Source: Lachnoclostridium phytofermentans
Lineage (GTDB): Bacteria > Bacillota > Clostridia > Lachnospirales > Lachnospiraceae
Assembly (NCBI GenBank): GCA_003526525.1
Contig: DPVV01000184.1
Location: forward strand, 3,479 to 12,147
Length of the DNA stretch: 8,669 bases
Direction: 5' to 3'
Shown here: positions 7,356-8,669 of the stretch, in pieces
How the letters are laid out: every line of letters begins with the position of its first letter
How positions within the stretch are numbered: position 1 is the first letter of the stretch
Program-made: the position numbers and the translations under genes
The notes under the pieces: model-generated
What the model saw: only the letters and a program-made list of their open reading frames with translations
Database searches by the model: none
Told to the model about the DNA's origin: nothing

Positions 7356-7520
7356 CTTAACTCCTTTATTTGCATCTTCTTGTAATATTTAGTAGTTAAA
7401 ACTTGAAGAAACCATCTGCATTGTTTTCTAAATTACCTCCATTTTTTAACCATACTTTAATTACAAAACTTTTTACATAAACTATATAATTTCATTTACA
7501 TAAACTTCTTTGATATAATC
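7356..7520. other. 165-base intergenic stretch between the two GH10 genes
   Basis: This very AT-rich spacer holds direct repeats near the upstream gene's stop and the Shine-Dalgarno AAAGGAG (7361-7367) of the downstream gene. I see no GC-rich hairpin that would terminate the upstream transcript. No minus-strand promoter has both good boxes: TATGGT at 7451-7456 has only a poor -35, which overlaps a repeat. Read-through from the upstream gene, with perhaps an internal activated promoter, fits best. Confidence 0.5.
7472..7506. repeat. Direct repeat TTTACATAAACT, two perfect copies, possible activator sites
   Basis: The 12-mer TTTACATAAACT occurs at 7472-7483 and 7495-7506, 23 bases start to start, near two helical turns. 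A degenerate third copy, ATTACAAAACT, lies at 7460-7470. On the transcribed (minus) strand it reads AGTTTATGTAAA. Tandem direct repeats upstream of a hydrolase gene are the usual layout for AraC-type or response-regulator activators, which often run carbohydrate genes in Clostridia. Low-complexity AT sequence could produce such repeats by chance. Confidence 0.4.
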
Positions 7521-8669
7521 CTAGTAAAGCGGGATACTCTCATCAAGACAAGCTCCATAGAATGCTGCTTTTGGTAACAGATTATCGTCAAAGAAAAGCG
7601 GATACTTTCTCTTATCTCCATTCAACCATGAGTAATCATCACTAAGACCCCACACAGTAACACTGGTAATATTGGCTTGCTTTGTTTCTTTCAGGCTTTG
7701 ATATAAAGAAAACAGCTTTTTATATCTGGTTCCTAGCTTTGTAAGGTCTTCTAATGAATTACCGGCAAGGTCAATATCTAACTCTGTGATTTGTACTTCC
7801 ACACCTAGAGAAGCGTATTTCTTAATTGCATATTCATAGTCAGTCATCGAAGGATAGTCCATCTTGATATGACTTTGCATTCCGATTCCATCTAAGATAC
7901 CTTTCTTCACTAAATCTTCTGCCATGGTACAGATTGCAAATAATTTTGATTTTTCAAAACAGTTATAATCGTTATAGAAAAGAGAAACTCCCTCTTCCGC
8001 ATACTTTCTTGCGTAAGTAAATGCTAATTCTATGTATTCGCTACCAAAAATTTGATACCAATAGCTATCCTTACTACGATATCCACCTTTGATCCCATCC
8101 TCAACATTAATTGCTTCATTTACCACATCCCAGGCATAGATGATACCTGGATAGTTTGTATTACAATAGGTTAACACTTGCTTCATGTAACTCTCCAAAC
8201 GCTTTGTCATGATTTCCTTAGAAGCAAGCGGTGCATTCGGATCTCTTGAATAATTCTTAGTGAAAAACCAACGCGGTGTTTGCTGATGCCATAATAAGGT
8301 ATGTCCTCTCATGGATAACTGATGCTCTTTCGCAAACTTCATTCCTAAATCAAGCTTTGAAAAATTCAGTGCTGGCTCAGTCATATATTTCTTTACATCA
8401 CTGCTACAGGTTTTATAATCTAAAATGTTCTCTGGCTTCATCTCATTTCCCATCGTAATACTATTAAACTGAGTCGTAATTAAGTTAACTCTTCGCTCAT
8501 CTTTTAATTCAAAGTCCATTAATGCAACTCCGACTTTAAAATCCTCTTTGTAAATTTCACAAAGTTTTGGAAGATTTGCATTATCACCCACTACTCTAAC
8601 TTCATAAATTTCAATATCATCTATATATATATCTAGTAAATCATCTGGGGTTGCAGATGTATTATATTC
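7521..8669 (-). CDS. Partial GH10 endo-1,4-beta-xylanase with upstream carbohydrate-binding module (5' end cut by window)
   Basis: The frame is open from the right edge to the TAG at 7521, giving 382 residues. Residues 1-24 of the fragment contain DIYIDDIEIYEV (13-24), which looks like the last strand of a CBM4/9/22-type beta-sandwich; a GTG at 8591 is therefore an internal valine, not the start. The GH10 barrel spans about 33-376: GNEMKPE (74-80), RGHTLLWHQQTP (121-132), DVVNEA (181-186) with acid/base E185, FYNDYN (231-236), GIGMQSH (261-267), QITELD (293-298) with nucleophile E296, and WGLSDDYSW (340-348). It ends right after the barrel, with no C-terminal module. Family knowledge suggests a secreted, modular xylanase with its signal peptide and the rest of the module beyond the edge; this makes the long-chain fragments the downstream enzymes finish. 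The GH10 call is certain, the module is an inference. Confidence 0.93.
   Translation of the reverse strand, partial: EYNTSATPDDLLDIYIDDIEIYEVRVVGDNANLPKLCEIYKEDFKVGVALMDFELKDERRVNLITTQFNSITMGNEMKPENILDYKTCSSDVKKYMTEPALNFSKLDLGMKFAKEHQLSMRGHTLLWHQQTPRWFFTKNYSRDPNAPLASKEIMTKRLESYMKQVLTYCNTNYPGIIYAWDVVNEAINVEDGIKGGYRSKDSYWYQIFGSEYIELAFTYARKYAEEGVSLFYNDYNCFEKSKLFAICTMAEDLVKKGILDGIGMQSHIKMDYPSMTDYEYAIKKYASLGVEVQITELDIDLAGNSLEDLTKLGTRYKKLFSLYQSLKETKQANITSVTVWGLSDDYSWLNGDKRKYPLFFDDNLLPKAAFYGACLDESIPLY

Noticed and set aside
7389..7421. A 10-residue minus-strand reading frame (MQMVSSSFNY) in the gap between the GH10 genes, with a GGAGGT upstream.
   Set aside because: The Shine-Dalgarno is about 13 bases from the ATG, too far for efficient use, and nothing else supports a leader peptide.
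1694..8591. Several 60-85 codon open frames on the opposite strand or in other frames of the permease, ATPase, GH3 and GH10 genes.
   Set aside because: They lie inside clearly coding genes, lack ribosome sites and show no protein-family pattern; they are composition shadows.
1..8669. A novel defence, toxin or mobile system.
   Set aside because: Every sizeable reading frame belongs to a familiar family, and I see no transposase, integrase, terminal repeats, CRISPR repeats or toxin-antitoxin pair.

Overview
This AT-rich window has strong GGAGG-type ribosome binding sites, short intergenic gaps and plant-polysaccharide hydrolases. It looks like chromosomal DNA from a Firmicute of class Clostridia. 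A plant-fibre-fermenting Lachnospiraceae relative of Lachnoclostridium (Clostridium) phytofermentans is my best guess; this is an inference from gene content and style, not a database match. I see no mobile element, CRISPR array, tRNA or rRNA.

Layout. (1) Bases 1-69, minus strand: the first 23 codons of a gene cut by the left edge, probably a CBS-domain protein. (2) Bases 70-238: a compact divergent promoter region with back-to-back -35 elements inside an inverted repeat and a partial ARG-box match. (3) Bases 239-1627, plus strand: argH, complete, standing alone and closed by a hairpin shared with the convergent operon. (4) Bases 1694-4018, minus strand: a two-gene ABC exporter operon (ATPase, then 12-helix permease). 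A near-consensus sigma-A promoter drives it, and a perfect 20-bp palindrome sits at the expected transcription start. (5) Bases 4224-8669, minus strand: a xylan-degradation cluster. In transcription order it holds a multidomain GH10 xylanase running off the right edge, a GH10 xylanase without signal peptide, and a GH3 enzyme of the beta-xylosidase type.

How the genes work together. The upstream GH10 is preceded, in the same open frame, by what looks like the end of a carbohydrate-binding module, so it is probably the exported enzyme that attacks polymeric xylan. The second GH10 and the GH3 have cytoplasmic N-termini and are 12 bases apart, with the Shine-Dalgarno of the second overlapping the stop of the first. 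They would cut imported xylo-oligosaccharides and then release xylose. No sugar transporter lies in the window. The ABC exporter and argH appear unrelated to xylan use.

I found no previously undescribed multi-gene system. The most useful observations are regulatory (the ABC operon palindrome, the divergent argH promoter region, direct repeats between the two GH10 genes) and gene-model corrections (both edge genes are partial, and the permease starts 12 bases downstream of the longest open frame).
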